64,000 nt of DNA from Fragum whitleyi (Eukaryota; Mollusca; Bivalvia; Cardiida; Cardiidae): NCBI GenBank assembly GCA_948146395.1, contig OX411556.1:31695056-31759055 (forward strand), in the 5' to 3' direction. Position 1 is the first letter of the stretch. Each line of letters starts with the position of its first letter. Under the pieces are notes generated by a model. The model saw nothing but the letters and a program-made list of their open reading frames with translations, was not told the DNA's origin and searched no databases. Made by a program: the position numbers and the translations under genes. Positions 34,801 to 45,439 of this stretch are shown here, piece after piece.

Positions 34801-35279
34801 TTAAATGTAAGGATTCGCTCAGGTTAACTAGGATAAAGTTTCCTGGCTTTCTGCATAATTTCTCAATCTGAAATGGCCATTTTAGCCGACATTAAATTTT
34901 CCTCGATATACAATCTCTGGCTGGCCCCTGCTAGATCCAATTTCTTTCGCAAGTTTTCAAATTACCTCGTTCCTGGATAACACCTTCTCCCCAACCCGAT
35001 CTAAATTTTCATGCATATGTCTTTGCAGGAATATCGATGTCCGGATACCCACGTGACTACACGGGAGTTCCTGTACCCACCCTTTTACCTTCAAAGCTCG
35101 ATGCCATTGGTCGACATTGGTCGGGGGCGGGGTATTTCGTTCCATCAACCAATCGCTGGATACACGACACGGACTGTCCTGGCCTTCCCCTCGAATCCTT
35201 ACAGTTTTACAACGAAGAAGATTGGATTAAATTCAAATACATGAGCGAGAATGAAAACATTTCGAACAAGTATGCATAG
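31866..35279 (+). CDS. Paralogue B: unrecognised 175-residue protein with a duplicated motif, two coding exons
   Basis: Coding exons are 31866-32142 and 35029-35279 (TAG at 35277-35279), joined in phase 1 after PSG. The ATG lies 8 nt into an exon that begins at 31858 after ATTACAG, so a UTR exon lies upstream. Residues about 38-82 read YYGPAWYVPSENRWIKHSDY, then RSLPREARRDA and FESEEDWVEWK. Residues about 122-161 repeat the pattern: HWSGAGYFVPSTNRWIHDTD, then LPLESLQFYNEEDWIKFK. The shared core is G-x-a/G-Y/W-x-V-P-S-x-N-R-W-I, then LP-x-E, then an acidic EEDW-hydrophobic end. There is no signal peptide or TM segment. Family unknown to me; paralogue A has one copy of the motif. AATAAA at 35371-35376 lies about 90 nt past the stop. 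The intron start is a tandem array of the exon's own 3' edge. Confidence 0.78.
32124..32403 (+). repeat. 56-bp tandem array duplicating the exon end and splice donor of paralogue B
   Basis: Five units of 56 bp start with AAACCACATAACCCATCAG at 32124, 32180, 32236, 32292 and 32348. Unit 1 contains the last 19 nt of coding exon 1 and the donor CAG|GTATGT. Units 2-4 carry CAG|GTAGGT at the same place, and unit 5 carries CAG|GCAGGT, which lacks GT. Each unit ends with a GATCG(T/A)GTAGGCAAT-like block. The first stop after the genuine donor is at about 32172-32174. Confidence 0.92.
32750..33130. repeat. Diverged continuation of the 56-bp-type repeat
   Basis: Repeated forms such as ATAAACTGCATAGCCCATCG, ATAAACTGCATAGCTCATCG and ACACAACCCACTAGTTAGGC resemble the AAACCACATAACCCATCAGG block of the young array with about 30 percent divergence. 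They suggest an older wave of the same amplification in the intron of paralogue B. Confidence 0.5.
33174..33270. repeat. (GA)n-rich microsatellite
   Basis: About 100 bp of GAGAGA with GC interruptions (GAGAGCGCGCGAGAGAG), in the intron of paralogue B. Confidence 0.9.
34490..34556. repeat. Hairpin in paralogue B intron
   Basis: Arms TTGATAACAAAACGCAGT and ACTGCGTTTTGTCATCAA enclose GCTAT, with weaker outer pairing (TTATAACTTGGCAT / ATTATAATATGCCC). It could be a small foldback element. The 128-codon minus ORF across it has no recognisable similarity. Confidence 0.65.
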
Positions 35280-35370
35280 GTCGCATTTTAAGTTTTTTTA
35301 TATACTAGTATATTTATTTCTCTACATTTTTGTTCTTTTCGGAATCCTAGAGGCACCAATACGCCTTGCA

Positions 35371-35376
35371 AATAAA
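35371..35376 (+). terminator. Likely polyadenylation signal of paralogue B
   Basis: AATAAA about 92 nt after the stop codon, in the expected place for a short 3' UTR. No other strong candidate lies closer. Confidence 0.5.
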
Positions 35377-35934
35377 GTCTCGAATTTCTTTTGAATAAGG
35401 AAATTGAATTGAAAATAACTCGCCCCACAGATGGAAAGAATCTGTTATGAGAGCGGTTATGTAAGTAAGCGATAATAATATTATTTTTGCAATAAACTAG
35501 GATATCTCACATTAAGTTAATCGAGTATTTAATTTCGCTATACAGCATTTATATTATATACATAGTGACAGTCAGATTCTCTGTTAAACATGGTGATTTC
35601 AGAAAATACCTTTTTGCATGATTTCTCACATTGTAGCCGATAAATTTATAGCAAGGATTAGACTTTAGGTGATTAAAATAATAAAATCAAATAAAAAGTA
35701 GTTTTAATCAAAATAAGCGAATCAAAATTTTCAATTAATCTGAATTGAAATTGTGTGATTGATGCGTATCTGAAATGTAGTTTGAAAATCTACACAGTAT
35801 GACGATAGGCTAATTGAACATCACCGCAAATCTTGGTGTAAATGAGGCTTTTCGGCCGGCCATTGAATTAAATTTGATCAAGATTTTTAAGATAAGAGGA
35901 GCCTATTCTTGATATTTTAAAGAATATCACATGT

Positions 35935-36137
35935 GCGTAACTTAGGGTTCAGACCAGCCTGTGCATCCACACAGGCTGTCCAGAATCTTCAATGTGCGCC
36001 CAATATATGGCTTTTGGCTCGTAGCGTCTGCTCACAATCGGAGTATATCTTTAATGTGGTGTATGAATGTTCAGACTGCACAATGTCCGTCCTTCATGCA
36101 CACATGATACTGTCGGAAATGTCACGCATACGCTCAT
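35935..36137. mobile_element. MITE, GAGCCTGTGC family, degenerate copy
   Basis: Contains CAGACCAGCCTGTGCATCCA with CACAGGCTGTCC, and ends GTCGGAAATGTCACGCATAC. The left terminus is eroded. Confidence 0.6.
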
Positions 36138-36427
36138 AAGTTCGTTTAATTCGCTCGGCTATTTTCGGAAAATAATGGAAAAATTGCTATTTTGCTATAG
36201 CATTGGTTTCGTCAGTCGTCATTTTAGATGTTGTCGTCGTCATTCGAGAACCTTTACATTTTGTGATATCTCTTGTATCATGGCGGGAAATCACGTGACA
36301 CAACAGTTTCTGAAAATCGTCAATAATTCGGCCAATATATTACAAATTTGAATTCGGTTTGAAGCAGAGAAGGCGGGATAATGTCCGGAATTCGCTGGAT
36401 ATTGCAGATGTTACAAAAATCTGCAGA

Positions 36428-36480
36428 TAGAAAAGTTATTGGCGACCAAGTAAAAACTTACTTGGTCGTCAATAACTTTT
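36428..36480. repeat. Perfect-type hairpin
   Basis: AAAAGTTATTGGCGACCAAG and CTTGGTCGTCAATAACTTTT flank TAAAAACTTA, giving a stem of about 20 bp with one mismatch. It directly precedes the 93-bp array. Confidence 0.8.
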
Positions 36481-36490
36481 TTATCTACCA

Positions 36491-36772
36491 CATCCAGCTA
36501 TTCCCTGGCGTTTTCCGCCTTCTCTACTTAAAACCGTTCGCAAAGAGAACAAGTAATTACAGAATTATTGGAAATATCGACAGCATCCAGCTATTCCCTG
36601 GCGTTTTCCGCCTTCTCTACTTAAAACCGTTCGCAAAGCGAACAAGTAATTACAGAATTATTGAAAAATATCGACAGCATCCAGCTATTCCCTGGCGTTT
36701 TCCACCTTCTCTACTTCAAACCGTTTGCAAAGCGGTCAAGTATTTACAGAATTATTGCAAAATATCGAAAAA
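36491..36772 (+). repeat. Three-copy 93-bp tandem repeat
   Basis: Units starting CATCCAGCTATTCCCTGGCG at 36491, 36584 and 36678 (period 93-94). Each continues with TTTTCCGCCTTCTCTACTT, CCGTTCGCAAAG and ATTACAGAATTATTG. Copies 1 and 2 are nearly identical and copy 3 is more diverged. A 131-codon frame runs across it as a by-product. Confidence 0.85.
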
Positions 36773-37387
36773 TTAGAATCACGTGATTCCTCGCCGTGTG
36801 CCTTATTAAAGACACCCACTTGAATCTTGGTTCACATGCTCACCATCAAATGAAATACATATACCATCAAGGGAGTAGCTTTAGGCATGAAGCATTGAAA
36901 AGTTTGCACAGTAACACCGTGATGACAAGCACTACTTAAGGACCACATAATTTTGAATATGAAATTGGTGCTTTCTATTTTCTATTATTTGAAATCGTTG
37001 GCATTTAATAATGCTTTTTATATACTTATTTTTATGATTTCAATAAAATCCTTCCAGTTTATTTTTTCTATATTGTTAATTTATGTTGTTCAACGTGTGA
37101 ATATATTAAAAACACCAAAATCCAAGACGGCTTTAAAAGTACTGTGGAATATACTGTCTTACAAATTGTAAAAATAATTTGAAAATCTGTATTTACGCCT
37201 ATCTTGGCTTTGCAGGAACACTTACATACAAAGCGGGTTACCATTTCTAAACGTTCACAGACGCTTTTTACATGATTATAAAGGGGTAAATTTCCCATGC
37301 TTAACAGCCCAATGGAATAGGACAACACTGTCATATGTGCATTATGTACATACAACTATAGGTGCATATATATGTACATGTTTAAGT

Positions 37388-37453
37388 AAGGGATCAAAGG
37401 TCAATTTTCTCTATATCTGTATAGAGAAAATTGACCTTTGATCACTTATTTAA
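37388..37453. repeat. Long perfect hairpin
   Basis: Arms GATCAAAGGTCAATTTTCTC and GAGAAAATTGACCTTTGATC around TATATCTGTATA, a stem of at least 24 bp. It resembles the foldback MITEs, but no second copy was seen. Confidence 0.8.
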
Positions 37454-37680
37454 ACTTGAACATCTATACGACAGTTTTGGGCTACGTCGTACATTTGATC
37501 TACCAATAGCTCGTCAAACTAGGTTTTACACATATGCTTAATATTCCTCATCTTTTCTTTTTTTGGAAGGGGGGGGGGGGAGGGTCGAGACATCCTCCAG
37601 GGTGGGTGCAAGTAAGGGACTGCGCACAAGAATTGACGCTGTTTTCAAAGTCACAAGCATACCGAAACCAGCCCTGCGTG

Positions 37681-37790
37681 AAGGATGACAAACGGTGCAA
37701 AGTGTTTGCAAACTATAACCAGCTTTATACGAAAGTGCATCTGCAAAACAGGGTATAAATTGCGAACAGTTTGTGCTTTTTGTCATCCTG
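37681..37790. mobile_element. Foldback element ending GGATGAC / GTCATCC, copy 2
   Basis: AAGGATGACAAACGGTGCAA and GTGTTTGCAAACTATAACC pair with GGTATAAATTGCGAACAGT and TTTGTGCTTTTTGTCATCC. The related copy is at 13204-13320. Confidence 0.6.
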
Positions 37791-38565
37791 AACGCAAAGC
37801 TTGATTTGGAAAGACACTGCTTGACAATTTGTATATTCTGGATCCTGGTTACTCCTCTCAGTCTGACTCAAAACCGGCACTTTAGAAACACCAAGATGCC
37901 CCCTTTCTCATATTTGATCACCGAAGACGTTCTATTTTATCGAAGGCGAGGGTTGGCGACTACAAGGTGAATGATTTTGGAAATTAAAGGGAGATAATCA
38001 AATACCGCTAATTTGTTCAGGATGAACAGAATTGTCGGTATTTATTACCATCCTTTAATAAGATAAGTATGTTAGTTCTATAAAAATTTATAGCTTCGAT
38101 TTTCTTCAAGAATCAAGAAAACACTTACATTTAAAATTATGCCGGTGAAATCATTTTTTTGCTATAAATATTTATTTGGAATGTAGCTGTTGATAGTATA
38201 ATTTTTTGTTAGTTTGGAGCGTTTTTGAGCGGATTGAGTGGGTGTTTGGAACGAATTATTGGAGCGCAGAATGAGCGATTTAGAATGGTGTTGATTGAGA
38301 TGAATGTCTATTTCACGATACAACTAACTGTAGTGGCTTTCGTACATCATTGCGCCAGGGAGACAAGTTTCGTGTGTGGGTTAACACAATATCGTAACCG
38401 CATCTTATATCAATATAAATTTTCTTTTGACTACCCATATTTCATAAAACATCGGAGATTATCCTCTGAATTGAGAAGTTCGACAAAAATTTGATTTATG
38501 GAGAAATTATACACGTTTCTTTGATAGTTCTTCCTAAAATTGGTTATTTCACGCGAAGATAATCG

Positions 38566-38579
38566 GTTTCCATAGCAAC
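38566..38579. promoter_or_regulatory. RFX X-box-like motif
   Basis: GTTTCCATAGCAAC matches the RFX X-box consensus RYYNYYATRRNRAC at every position. RFX factors control cilium genes. No gene start is recognised within several kilobases, so this may be an enhancer, a relic, or chance. Confidence 0.35.
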
Positions 38580-38667
38580 ATCGTTTAAAAATTAAATAAG
38601 GATGTAAATGTGAAAATTAACTTGTCATCCGTGAGAGACAAATCGGCTATTTATTACTTCAAACATA

Positions 38668-38750
38668 TATCGATGGCTCAGTGCGAAACAGATGTAACTG
38701 CCTATAAACTTATAGGCAGTTACAACTGTTTTGCGTTGAGTCATCGATAT
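38668..38750. mobile_element. Short hairpin MITE
   Basis: ATATCGATGGCTCAGTGCGA and its diverged complement GCGTTGAGTCATCGATAT, with the centre GTAACTGCCTATA / TATAGGCAGTTAC. Confidence 0.75.
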
Positions 38751-39293
38751 AAAACACTATTTTGAATCTCTTTGCAACTAAAAGTTTAATTTGGATAAAA
38801 ACGGGACGAACGCCGGCAATTTCTTTCTAGTCCACTGGTGTAGAGCGAGACGCAGTCGCTTGCACAATTGAGCAGTTACAACTGTCGTGCTTAGCCACGA
38901 AACTGCACTACGACGATAACTTCGAAGAACAATTTCGAGCGTATTTGAACGCTTTGAGCGTGTTTAAATCTTCTTACTGGAGCGCTGAGCGAGCGATTTA
39001 GAATTGCATAAATCGAGCTTAGGGTCAATTTCACGATGTTACAAACTGTACTGCAATGGAACAAAACAATCTTTCTCTTCATCTCTAAAATGATATTTTT
39101 CGAACGATTGAAATTGCAGACATTTAAAAAGAATGTCTGTAAAACATCCCATTTTGATAAATGATCCAGGTTTTCGTCTCTAATAGCTTTTCGTTTTTGT
39201 CGTCTTGAAAACATTTATTTTCTATCACAAAATTTCAACACATCGATTATCGTCCCCCTTGATGCAAATTACTAGAACTGCACAGAAAATGTA

Positions 39294-39674
39294 CAGTCAA
39301 ACCGTGAGCACCCAAGGTACATTAAAAAATGCTTGCTTAAGACAGGTCTTGCTAAATACAGGTTATTTCCGTGCATTTGTCACATTCATTAACTCGTTGG
39401 TCGCTTGCTTAACACTTTCCTGTTTTACAAAATTTTGGACCTGTCCAAATTCAAAGGTTTTGCAGTCGAAAATTTAAAGTGAATTTAATTTGAAAAATAA
39501 CCATTTTGTAGGGTAGAAAATAGTGTGGAAAAGAAGAAATTGCTTGTCAGAAGCAATTTCTTCTTTTTTCCTCAATGTTTTCTCAATCATAAAATCACAG
39601 GCACGTAAAAAGCAGGGATTTAACAGCAAAGATTACTCGCTGAGTGCGGGTGGCCACTTAGACAGGTTTTACTG
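39294..39674. mobile_element. 178-bp family MITE expanded by a nested insertion
   Basis: Ends CAGTCAAACCGTGAGCACCC and TTAGACAGGTTTTACTG, with TA on both sides (39292-39293, 39675-39676). It is longer than its relatives because another element occupies 39423-39632. Confidence 0.75.
39423..39632. mobile_element. TTAA-type MITE nested in the 178-bp family element
   Basis: The inserted segment starts after CTTAA with CACTTTCCTGTTTTACAAAA and ends with GGGATTTAACAGCAAAG before ATTA. It is the reverse orientation of 4018-4238, including the AAGAAATTGCTTGTCAGAAG hairpin. The right TTAA has decayed to ATTA. Confidence 0.65.
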
Positions 39675-40689
39675 TACTTAATATTTGTTGCATTAAAATT
39701 TCTTTCACTTTTCTATCAACGCAACACATTGCCAAACAATTTTATTTCAGTTGTGGCTACCGAGGTTCGTGCATTCTGATTATTTAAAAAAATTCCTTGA
39801 TGAAAACAATTTTTCGTACGCTACTAGTTGGTAAGTTTGCACATAAGGTAATCCCAGTGAAATCTATATAAAAATAGTCGAATCTCTACCTTTAAGCTTG
39901 ATTGTCTTGATATCTGAGATATAATAATGAAATTGTTCTTGATTTCATTGAGGTATGAAACTTAATTTTCTAATTACCCCGTGAATACATTGTATGGAAA
40001 AGTACTTTATTACACAAGCATAGAAAATAACCGTGAGTTCCAAATTGTTTTCAAATTGTAAGAAAATAAATTTGTCAACCAGTCAGTATGAACAAAAATT
40101 TATGGAATCGATTGAAGTTAAATAAATACAGATATAACATGAAATTGCCAAGATGATTGATTTGGAATGATTTCGGAATGATTGAATGAGTGTGTGGAGT
40201 AAGTTTTGAGTGAAATTCAGGGGAGGTAATCCAATATCGCTCTTTGGTTCAAGATGAACAAAATTGGCGATATTTACACATGTATTACCCCCCTTTAATA
40301 AAATATGCACGAGAATTCTATTGATAGCTTTCTTTGTCTTCATGAACTAATTAGATACTTACATATTCGTTTAAGTCAGTGAAATAGTGCAATTTTCCAA
40401 ACGATTATTTTGAATTTAGTTGGTATAAACAATATTCTCTTAAGATATCTTATGACATAATACAGTATAGATTCGGCCATTATTGGACATATATCACTTG
40501 GGGCTACCTTATGCGCAAGCTTACAAAATAGCAGCGAACGAAAAGTGTTTTCATTGAGGAATGGCACCATCTTTTCAACCAATCAGAATGCATGAATTTC
40601 GATTAACACAACTGAAAAAAAATTGTTTGGTAATGTGTTACGTTATAGAAAATGAAAGAAAAATTTGATGCACCAAATATTAAGTACAT

Positions 40690-41112
40690 GTATAGTAAGT
40701 TACATCTTGAAATTGACATTCATCTCAATCAAAATTATTCTAAGTCGCTCACTCAGCGCTCCATTAATTCATTCATTCCAAAAACGCAATTAAACCATTC
40801 AAAAACGCTAAAAAATCATTTAAAAATAAGATTATCAACTACATCCAAACAAAAATCGCTGGGAAAATTACACTTTTTCCAGGCTTTAATGAATCTGTAA
40901 GCGTCTGATTAGTTCATGAAGACATAGAAAGTTAATTTTTAGAATTTGCATGCATATTTTTTTTTAAAGGGAAGTAATAGATATCTCTAATTTTGTTCAC
41001 CCTGGATTACATCCCTTACATTTCACCGAAAACTCATTCCACACACTCATTCAATCTCATTCCGAAATCATTCCAATTTCATTCATCTTGTCACGATGTT
41101 CTGAACTGTACA
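40690..41112. mobile_element. CAGTTAGTTACATCG-family MITE
   Basis: Contains AAGTTACATCTTGAAATTGAC, CATCTCAATCAAAATTATTC, GGGAAGTAATAGATATC and CTCATTCAATCTCATTCCGA, and ends CTTGTCACGATGTTCTGAAC then TGTA. An oppositely oriented partial copy lies at about 40085-40350 and another at about 37980-38345. Confidence 0.6.
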
Positions 41113-41156
41113 TACCTTGATAATAATTAAAAAAAAAGGTATGAAATCGTTGAATT

Positions 41157-41320
41157 TAAGGTAGTGGACCCGTAATAGTTCCGCAACATTTCGGAATTAG
41201 TGAACTTTAACAGTGTTAACCGAGGTTTCCTAATGAAAATCATTAGAAAACCTTGGTTAACACAGTTAAAGTTCATTACTTCTGAGACTTTGCAAAACTA
41301 TTACGGGTCCGCTATCTTAA
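41157..41320. mobile_element. Palindromic MITE, GGTAGTGG family, copy 2
   Basis: TTAAGGTAGTGGACCCGTAA and TTACGGGTCCGCTATCTTAA are the ends, with the centre CTAATGAAAATCATTAG. This is the cleanest of three copies. Confidence 0.8.
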
Positions 41321-41695
41321 AGCTCACGGAATCTTCGCCTTGTTTTTAGGCTTCCGCGCAAAAAGGGGGAGGGGGGGGGGGGGGCGTCGTCCACATGTAC
41401 TTATTCGGCTCGCCTGTATTACTTTCGCTCGTTGGACTTACTTTAAGCTCTCACATTTTCTTTTGAAATTTGTAATTATAAACAGCAATCATGAAGCTTG
41501 TATATTATACGCTCTCAAAGTTAATACGCGTGCACGCTCGTTTTTTTAGTGCACACGTGTGAATTCTATGGTTACTATTGCATCATGTACGTAAGTTTAG
41601 AGCTTGACTTACAGAAAAGCTGCCGTCAGAGCCCACCTTGTGCCCCGTTTCTAGATGCTTTATGTCATACATGTTAAAGTACATGTACAAATACA

Positions 41696-41893
41696 ATGCG
41701 GATCTCGACTTTATTTTCATCTTGTATCCTTGCACTAACCATCGTACATGTAACAGCAAATCGTCTTCTTGGGGCGTCGCTCGTATCGGCATACTCTACG
41801 ATAGCGACAATTAATACACTGGAATACAAATTGTGGACAAGGTACATGCTCAATACATATGGTCGAAAATCGACGAAATGGGGGCGTAGATAA
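41696..41893 (+). CDS. Orphan 65-codon ORF resembling a secreted peptide precursor
   Basis: The ATG at 41696 has A at -3. The first 20 or so residues, MRISTLFSSCILALTIVHVTA, have the charge, hydrophobic core and small-residue end of a signal peptide. The remainder is short and ends LNTYGRKSTKWGRR followed by TAA. GRK and GRR after an aromatic residue are the pattern of C-terminal amidation and dibasic cleavage sites in neuropeptide precursors. I recognise no known peptide in it. Against it: the ORF is short, no splice or polyadenylation context is seen, and the interval is repeat-rich, so chance is quite possible. Confidence 0.22.
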   Translation: MRISTLFSSCILALTIVHVTANRLLGASLVSAYSTIATINTLEYKLWTRYMLNTYGRKSTKWGRR

Positions 41894-42479
41894 AACAAAT
41901 CAGCCATTTTTTCCGACAACAATTTTGCATAATTTCATAATAATGTTATAACCCATATAGAGGATATTGCCGCCAGAGAAGGCTGAATCCAGAAACTCTC
42001 ATCCGGGCACATTCAATTTAATTGATTGAGACTTTAAAAGGAGTTCTAATTGAATTTACAATCTTCTAGAATACAGGCTGCCAAAACGTCGTCTACATCA
42101 CATCTCGTAATTAGTCTTGTGTCGACCTTTATCATAGGAGACGGTTTGAGACACAAGAAAAAGGAAATTCTGTCGCAATCTTTGTTTAGGTTTCATAACA
42201 AAGCCGGTCTGAAAAAAGAATATTCGCCAAATGCCCCACCCAAAAGTATTTTGAAATTGTAACTAAGTGCCACGTAGGCAACCAATCTCACAGTGTTTTA
42301 CAAAGAGTTGACCCCAAAGCACAGTATTCTTTACCTGACTTAACTCAAAACTAAAATTTTGCTTCAATGAATTTATAAATACAAATAAACATTATTTCAA
42401 TTTTATTTAAAGCCAAATATTTTGCCTAAAGAGTGTACATTTTTCTTCTTCTAAAATTCGACCATGTGTCCAAGTTTTT

Positions 42480-43375
42480 GAACCCGCTTGACCCAATTTC
42501 AATCTTGGATATCATGTACACAACCATTCCTACCAGAGTTCAAGACAAAAGTCAAACATTTTGAGTGAAAACGTGGCCTCCAGAGTGCATACACGGTCTT
42601 TTAAAAAATTGCCCTCATTTTTTATCTACTTCGGTACTTTTTCAGACTTTACAGAGTTTTCATGTAGACAAATATTCTGACCAAGTTTCAAGACATAATT
42701 ATGAGCCAAAATGTGGCCTCTTCAATGCACGCAAGATTCTTCTAATGAGAATGAGAATTGTCCCCTTGACCTCGCTTTTGACCCACTTGATTAATATTCG
42801 AACTCAACACAAAATTCAAGTAGACATACCTTCTGACTAGGTTTTAACACAATTAAGACTAAAATGTGGACTCAAGAGTGCACACCAGGTCTTTCTTGAT
42901 TTTACCTTTTGACCTCATTTTTAACCGAATTTGACCCAATTTCGAGGTCGATCAAGGATTCAAATAGACAAAAATTCTGATTAAGTCTCAAGACAATTGA
43001 GCCAAAAAAGTGGTCTTTAGATTGCAAACAAGGGTTTTTTTTCTAAAAAAAGACCCCTTGACCTCATTGTTGACCCCACTTGACCCAATTTTATAAAGTC
43101 GGCCAAGATGTTACGAGGAAAAGTATTCTGACTAAGTTTCAGGGCAATTGAGCCAAAAATGTGGACACTAGAGTGCACTCAAGGTCTTTCTAAAAGTTGA
43201 CCCTACTTGACCCAATTTCGATTTTGTCCTAGGCCTCGATGAATCAAACAGTCTGTCCAAGTTTCAAGACATTTGACCTATAGAGTGCACATAAGATGTT
43301 GACCGACGACGGACGGCGGACACAACGTGATCACAAAAAATCACCATGTGCACTTCATTCTCAGGTGAGCTAAAA
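42480..43375 (+). repeat. Tandem-bearing element, TTGACCCAATTT units
   Basis: Five or so units of roughly 150-170 bp with TTGACCTCATTTTTGACC, CTTGACCCAATTTC, ATTCTGACCAAGTTTCA and GTGCACACAAGGTCTTTCT. It ends GACGACGGACGGCGGACACA then CATTCTCAGGTGAGCTAAAA. Same class as 52770-54035 and 62590-63630. Confidence 0.75.
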
Positions 43376-43882
43376 AGTTAGGACTATGAATTCTGAATCT
43401 TATTGCTTTTAAATGCATTATCAAGCTTTCTCAGTGGATATTCGTTTTAGGTCTATCCAGTCAAATTATGAAAACGAAAACAATCGCTTATCGGACAAAT
43501 TCAGTTCCGGCTTTTCTTCATTTCGCTGCCTTTTTAAAATCATTCTTTTTTTGCACTTTCAAAAATTCTTTTATAAAGTTTTTTTCCCACTATACATCTA
43601 CTATCATTGAGTTGCAAAAGATTTAATCGATTTAAAAACGCTGATATTACAATTTTCTCTTTACCTCAATTCACGCCTTTGAACAATGTCCTAATTTATT
43701 AAAATTAAGCAAGGAGCAATTAAATTTACGGCAGCAATTTTTATTCCTGATTGCGAATTAAATCTAAATTACATTAATCATTGCAGAGAAGAATCTTGTT
43801 CCAAACCTGATTAACAAATCTCTTGAATTTTTTTTAATCCCATCATTTTAATGCAATGGTTAAGGGGCAATCGCTACAATTT

Positions 43883-44120
43883 GAGCCTGTGAGTGAAATT
43901 TTCGACATTTTCAAAAGTGAGCTAAGCAAAGACTTTGGCCAGCCTGTGCATCCGCATTGTCTGACCATAGTCTTCACTTTGTACTTTGTAGATGGATAGG
44001 GTCTGGAAAGTGTCTTTAGGGAGTCAGGTAATCTTCTAGTTGCAGATTAGTCTGTCTAGGCTGCTCAATGTAACTTCTTCACGCACACGTCAAACTCTTG
44101 GAAATGTCACGCACAGGCTC
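43883..44120. mobile_element. MITE, GAGCCTGTGC family
   Basis: Ends GAGCCTGTGAGTGAAATTTT and TGGAAATGTCACGCACAGGC. The body has GGCCAGCCTGTGCATCCGCA. Confidence 0.75.
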
Positions 44121-44584
44121 ATTTATCATAACTCTCAGATTTTACTAAGAACTTGCTTAGAGTTAGTTCAGTATTTTGCGTTATTATTCAGCTGGCAGAG
44201 GGTGGCCTAGCCGTGACGTAATAAGGCTAGTTTACTTTTCAATTATTTGGGTTCACTTAAAAGTTAGTTTGAAATTATCGTTCATGCGTGCATAACTTTG
44301 GTAACCAACCTATAATTCATTGTCTAAAGTTGTTTATGGAAGACAGTAGTTGTTACTAAAAGTTGATTTACCTCAATTTAAAATGCAACGACCCGTTACT
44401 TAGGCTCCGCACTGCCAGGGTAAAAATAGTGGATTATATGTGGCTACATGGATTATATGTGGTAAGCAATGTGGTACATTGTCAAACAATATGCCCGGTA
44501 CAATGCTTCATGTCGACTTGGGGAGTGGAATTACATTGTAGTCCAAGATCAACAAAGAGTAGTAACTAAAAAAAGGGGGACATA

Positions 44585-45175
44585 ATGGTCTTTAACCGCT
44601 CACCTGAATTTTATTGGACCAGTGGATCTCATCCAAGTAACTTTCTGGCAAAGTTTCATTCACATTTGCCTAATTGTTGAAGAGGAGATGTTATTTCAAG
44701 AATAACAAAGTGAAAATAGACCCTGCTTATCCATTCATTACTAAGAAGACTCAAAATAAGCCACGATCACATTTATGGGCAATTCAAAATTTTGCGAACA
44801 ATTTCTGAAGAGGGTCATGTAAGGAACATTCTGGTAAAATTTCATTGAAATCGGCCCTGTGGTTCAGGAGATGTCGTTCAAAGATTTCGGGCTGAAAATA
44901 AGCCCTGCCCTACCATGCCCATATTCATGGGCCAATCAAAATTTCGCGAACAATTTCTGATAAAGGTCACCAAATACTTCAAAGTGAAAAATGCCACGCC
45001 TTGCCACGTCTATATTTATAGACCAATCAGGTGAGCTATAAGCTAAGTAGAGTTATGATTCTTGTGCACTACAGTTATGCGCTGGGCAAAGATGTAGACG
45101 TCACCCACCCACCGGACGCCACGTGTGATCACATACGGCGCTTTAATAAAAAGGGGGGTGGAATTCATCAGTTAT
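44585..45175. repeat. Tandem-bearing element with CGCTCACCTGAA start
   Basis: Units with GGCAAAGTTTCATT or GGTAAAATTTCATTG, a GAAGAGG block, AAAATAAGCCCTGCC and ATTCATGGGCCAATCA. It ends near ACGCCACGTGTGATCACATA. Non-coding. Confidence 0.6.
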
Positions 45176-45439
45176 AATTACAAGATGCCCATGTGAGCTT
45201 GAAAGGCTCTATGGACTACTATTAAGAACCTATGGTATGATAGGTCAGTTCAAGATATGATCTTGAGAGAGTAAAAGTATCAAGACAGAAGACATCTCTT
45301 AAATGTAGTAAAGGGACAGTAGAGCACCATATCGTATCTGGGTGATTAAGCATTTAAATATGTATAAAACATATATCTATATATTAATAAATTGCTAAAG
45401 ATGTTTTCAAAGTCGCAGAGGAAATGGTGTGTTGCTAAT

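Noticed and set aside
36381..36776. 131-codon plus-strand ORF
   Set aside because: It is produced by the 93-bp tandem array and a hairpin; the repeated peptide merely reflects the repeat period.
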